Part shown: in pieces, positions 61,300-64,000 of the stretch
Position numbering within the stretch: the stretch's first letter is position 1
Layout: each line of letters opens with the position of its first letter
DNA from: Bog-473 sp963828505
GTDB taxonomy: Bacteria > Actinomycetota > Acidimicrobiia > Acidimicrobiales > RAAP-2
Direction of reading: 5' to 3'
DNA: 64,000 nucleotides
Assembly (NCBI GenBank): GCA_963828505.1
Contig: CAWHFM010000011.1
Location: 124,001 to 188,000, forward strand
Notes under the pieces: generated by a model
What the model saw: only the letters and a program-made list of their open reading frames with translations
The model's database searches: none
Told to the model about the DNA's origin: nothing
Translations under genes and position numbers: made by a program

Positions 61300-61354
61300 G
61301 AGGCGGTCGATCAGACCAGTCCGGCGTTCGAGGCAGTCGATCAGACCAGTTCGG
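61300..61354. repeat. Direct repeat, 25-base units, at the oxygenase gene end
   Basis: Units at 61300-61324 and 61330-61354 share GTCGATCAGACCAGT with two differences. The oxygenase stop codon (61341-61343) lies in the second unit and the first unit repeats it, like the duplicated stop region at 13624-13696. Confidence 0.75.
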
Positions 61355-62153
61355 GCTTCTGGGGATCGACGCGGTAGGCGAGGCGGGTCAAGGTCCTCGA
61401 GGCCCGCAACGCCGTCTTCATCGTCGCCAGCCGCGCCTTTGTCAACGCCGACTGCTCCGAAGCAGCCTCGGGGTCGTACCAGTACGTGCGACGGTCGCCG
61501 CTGAAGATCTCCGCCGGCTCGACTGTGTAGTAGTAGAGCGCGATCGATCGGCGCATCCCGGCGCTCTCGGTGAGCGCATTCACACCGTGCACCGAGCGGT
61601 GGTCCGTCGTGAACATGATGCACGTGCCGAACCTCGGCTCGTAGAGCGCGGCCGGCTTCTCGTCGCCCAGTTCGAAGAGGCACAGCTCGCCCCCGTCACC
61701 CGGCTTCCAGTCCGGGTTGAGGAAGAGCAGGAGGTTGGCACGCCGGTACAGCTGGACCCGCGGGTGGTTGTGGAAGTCGGTGTGCGGGAGGAGCTTTCCG
61801 CCAGGACCACTCCACTGCAGACCCCCTCCCTCGAGGAACGGGTCGGGGAGGAGGTTGTCGATTCCGGTCAGCGTGGACAGGGCGCGCAAGAAGGCGGGCT
61901 CGGAGAGCTCATGGATCATGCGGGCCAGCAGTGGCGGCATGATGCCGAGGTCACGACAGCTGCTCTTCCCGGGCTGGAACTTCGACGAGCGGTCAGCCCA
62001 ACCCTCCCAGTCCTTGGCCGGGAAGGCCGCCACGATCTCGTCGGGGTCGGCACGAACGAAATCGGTGAACATGGCGTGGGGGAACGGGCGGGCGACCCGG
62101 TACCGCTCCACCACCTGCTCGTCGGTGAGCGCGCTGGCGTCGAAAATTGCCAC
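61341..62153 (-). CDS. 2-oxoglutarate/Fe(II)-dependent oxygenase (prolyl-hydroxylase type)
   Basis: 270 residues from a GTG. The facial triad is H124-x-D126 (LLPHTDFHNH) and H189 (HRSVHG), with the 2OG-binding arginine R201 or R202 in GMRRSIALYYYT. This fits P4Hc-type oxygenases. They hydroxylate proteins or small molecules; no substrate is indicated. The end AYRVDPQKPELV is not a family motif. It is convergent with the secreted beta-propeller gene, whose stop lies about 50 bases away. Confidence 0.88.
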   Translation of the reverse strand: MAIFDASALTDEQVVERYRVARPFPHAMFTDFVRADPDEIVAAFPAKDWEGWADRSSKFQPGKSSCRDLGIMPPLLARMIHELSEPAFLRALSTLTGIDNLLPDPFLEGGGLQWSGPGGKLLPHTDFHNHPRVQLYRRANLLLFLNPDWKPGDGGELCLFELGDEKPAALYEPRFGTCIMFTTDHRSVHGVNALTESAGMRRSIALYYYTVEPAEIFSGDRRTYWYDPEAASEQSALTKARLATMKTALRASRTLTRLAYRVDPQKPELV

Positions 62154-62288
62154 CGGGAGACTATGGCACAGTAAAGGGCGGTTGCCGCCCCCCGCCCTCC
62201 TGTTCGGGGCCTCGATTCGCAGCAGATCGACCTGCCGCCGTCCGAGCCGGCCGCAGGGCTCGAATACGGCGACCCGAACTAGCTATCG

Positions 62289-63653
62289 CTAGCCGCCGAG
62301 GATGCCGAGGCTCTCGTCGTGGACGCCCTTGGCCCGGGCTTCGGCGAAGTGCTCGAGCCATTCGCGCATCTCCTCGCTTCCGGACTCGTCTGCCCAGCGC
62401 CGCGGCATGGCGGGGAAGGAGTAATCGTCTGGCAGCGGCGGGGGGGCCGGCTGGCGGCGCCGACGCTCGAATGCGCTCTCGACGGCCGAGGCGAGCCGAG
62501 CCTCTTTGGACTTGACTTGCGCCTCGTCTCGCTCCTTGAAGGCGGGGAGCACCTCGCGACCGAAGAGCTCGAGTGACTCGCAGATGTCCTCGTGGCGGTT
62601 CTTCCCCGCTTGGAGGACAAAGATGACCTGGTCCACGCCGGCCTGCTCGAAGCGCTCGAGGTACTCGCGGACCTGGGGCGGCGTGCCGGTCGCGCCGCGC
62701 AGGCCCGTCCTGTCGCCGGCCGCCAGCCTCGCCCCCAGACGCTCCTGGCGCAGTGCCGCCTCGACCTCGGGCGAGAAGCCTCGGACGCCGCGCCGCTCGA
62801 GGAACTCAGTCCAAACGTCGGTCGAGCCGGGGCGGTGCTCGCCGAAGACGTAGTAGTGCCCGAGGGAGTAACCGAAGAAATTGCCGCCTTCGAGACCCCG
62901 GTCGAGGGCGGTCTGCTCATCTTGGTGGCACATCATCTGCGTGACACAGGCGATGGCGTGATTGACCACCAGACCGACCGGGACGCACGACTCGGCCAGA
63001 GTTCTCTCGTAGTCGGCCACCCAGCGCTGCGCTTCCTCGGGGTCGATGAAGGCGAACGTCAACGCGCCGATTCCCTTCTCGGCGGCGAGCAGGATGGTGT
63101 CGCGACGTGAGCACGCCACCCAAAGGGGTGGGTGGGGCTTCTGCATCGGCTTGGGAACGACATTGCGAGGCGGCATGCGCACGTACTTCCCGTCGACCCC
63201 GGTGAACGGCGTCTCCGTCATGCAGCGCAGTGCGACCTGCAAGCCCTCGAGCCACGCCTCGCGCTTCGTGACGGGGTCGACGAGGAAACCCCCGAGCTCA
63301 GCCTCAGAGCCGGACTCGCCCGATCCGAACTCGACCCGACCACCCGAGACGAGATCGAGCGTGGCGACCCGCTCCGCCGTGCGGGCCGGATGGTTGTAAC
63401 CGGGAGCCGTCTGGATGATGCCATGACCGAGGCGAATGTCGCGGGTGCGTTGGCTGCAAGCGCCCAGGAAGACCTCGGGTGCGGAGGAATGGCTGTACTC
63501 CTCCAGAAAGTGGTGTTCGACCTCCCACACCACGTCGAATCCGAGGCGATCGGCCAGCTCGACCTGCTCGAGCGCGTCCTGCAGCAGCTTGTACTCACTC
63601 CCCTCCTCCCACGGGCGCGGGAGCTGGTGCTCGTAGAAGATGCCGAACTTCAC
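62289..63653 (-). CDS. LLM-class flavin-dependent oxidoreductase
   Basis: 454 residues from a GTG that overlaps the upstream stop (GTGA). The luciferase-like TIM barrel has FGIFYEHQLPRPW, GFDVVWEVEHHFLEEYSHS, RIRLGHGI-type RDIRLGHGIIQ, and LVSGGRVEFGSGESG. These enzymes use FMN or F420; the sequence does not decide which. A C-terminal tail of about 80 residues extends beyond the barrel. Translational coupling to the next gene shows that both work in one unit. Confidence 0.88.
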   Translation of the reverse strand: MKFGIFYEHQLPRPWEEGSEYKLLQDALEQVELADRLGFDVVWEVEHHFLEEYSHSSAPEVFLGACSQRTRDIRLGHGIIQTAPGYNHPARTAERVATLDLVSGGRVEFGSGESGSEAELGGFLVDPVTKREAWLEGLQVALRCMTETPFTGVDGKYVRMPPRNVVPKPMQKPHPPLWVACSRRDTILLAAEKGIGALTFAFIDPEEAQRWVADYERTLAESCVPVGLVVNHAIACVTQMMCHQDEQTALDRGLEGGNFFGYSLGHYYVFGEHRPGSTDVWTEFLERRGVRGFSPEVEAALRQERLGARLAAGDRTGLRGATGTPPQVREYLERFEQAGVDQVIFVLQAGKNRHEDICESLELFGREVLPAFKERDEAQVKSKEARLASAVESAFERRRRQPAPPPLPDDYSFPAMPRRWADESGSEEMREWLEHFAEARAKGVHDESLGILGG

Positions 63654-64000
63654 TGTGCCGGAGTGCCGAGGGCGTGGAACTCGGCCAGGACGTCGGCGCC
63701 GTCGCGGCGCCGGGCGCACCAGTACTCGACCTCCGCCAGCGTGGCGGCACGGGCCTGGTCGCGCGCCGTCCCGAGGCTGTTGTCCAGCAGGGGTTCCCAA
63801 ATGCGGCCGATCATGTCGCTACCCGAGTGGTGCCGACCACCGTCACCGACCCAGGTGCGATCGCGCATCTCGGAGAGCGCGGCCCGAAGGTAGTCGACGT
63901 GCGGTGTCTCGTCGGCCCGGATGTACGAGACGAGACGAGCCGGCTCTCCGTCGCCCGCGACGAGCTCGCCGTCGGACAGCCACGCCTCGGCCCAAGCGAA
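63650..64000 (-). CDS. Partial protein, C-terminal 116 residues, possibly ferritin-like
   Basis: The frame enters from the right edge and ends at 63650 in a TGA that overlaps the LLM start codon. It reads VSYIRADETPHVDYLRAALS and later MIGRIWEPLLDNSLGTARDQARAAT, ending FHALGTPAQ. The DETPHVDYL helix recalls ferritin-like/di-iron proteins, but the rest of the domain is outside the window. It is the upstream gene of the LLM pair. Confidence 0.6.
   Translation of the reverse strand, partial: FAWAEAWLSDGELVAGDGEPARLVSYIRADETPHVDYLRAALSEMRDRTWVGDGGRHHSGSDMIGRIWEPLLDNSLGTARDQARAATLAEVEYWCARRRDGADVLAEFHALGTPAQ

Noticed and set aside
1..64000. CRISPR arrays, rRNA or tRNA genes
   Set aside because: No regularly spaced direct repeats with unique spacers, no rRNA-like conserved blocks and no tRNA T-loop/acceptor pattern were seen.

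Overview
The window is GC-rich with long open frames. It carries actinobacterial hallmarks: a DUF222/HNH (13E12-type) endonuclease, a WS/DGAT acyltransferase, EchA-like and acyl-CoA dehydrogenase genes, an LLM flavin oxidoreductase, a RES-Xre toxin-antitoxin pair and several UBP/LUD/TrxR-type redox proteins. I read it as a chromosomal segment of an uncultured or poorly studied actinobacterium, possibly Acidimicrobiia. The class-level guess is inference only.

Layout. 0-7 kb: a partial gene, a methyltransferase relic, a ferritin-like protein, an ACT-domain protein and a roughly 1815-residue secreted, wall-anchored repeat protein. 7-18.8 kb: a DJ-1 family protein, Hsp20 under a CIRCE-like operator, CcdA, GDP-mannose dehydratase with a divergent glycosyltransferase, a methyltransferase, TetR, a low-molecular-weight phosphatase joined to an APH-type kinase by a chain of overlapping stop/start codons, an MFS exporter and a D,D-carboxypeptidase-like protein that has lost its catalytic serine and lysine. 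19-22.6 kb: a membrane protein and a complete IS1380-family element flanked by CTAG. 22.6-33.7 kb is an accessory island. It holds an MFS-SDR-hydrolase operon, two YcaC-like hydrolases, AlkA, an intact MarR beside a decayed MarR copy, an FMN-reductase relic, a TrxR-like/LUD/ZnF-UBP cluster, NDH-2 and a frameshifted SDR. Three near-identical inverted sites (ATTGC-N8-GCAA) sit before marR and both hydrolases and suggest a small local MarR regulon.

34-36.8 kb holds the RES-Xre toxin-antitoxin module with its nested palindromic operator, and an acyl-CoA dehydrogenase behind a TetR-type palindrome. 37-48 kb is more core-like: cysS and valS (divergent), a membrane-anchored esterase, WS/DGAT, a VOC protein, tsaC-tsaD and the HNH protein. 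47.9-55.4 kb: a small membrane protein, an ACAD10/11-like dehydrogenase and formate-THF ligase as one operon, then a cluster concerned with ions and acid (DUF1269-like protein, K+-channel-like protein, glutamate decarboxylase, GDT1/TMEM165 transporter). 55.5-64 kb: EchA, a lipoprotein with two CAP-like domains, a PYROXD2-like FAD oxidoreductase, a secreted beta-propeller, a 2OG-Fe(II) oxygenase and an LLM oxidoreductase translationally coupled to a gene that runs off the right edge.

No rRNA, tRNA or CRISPR array was recognised. Short tandem repeats are frequent, both inside N-termini and at gene junctions. Four pseudogenes or relics were found (a methyltransferase, FMN reductase, MarR and SDR), three of them in the accessory island.
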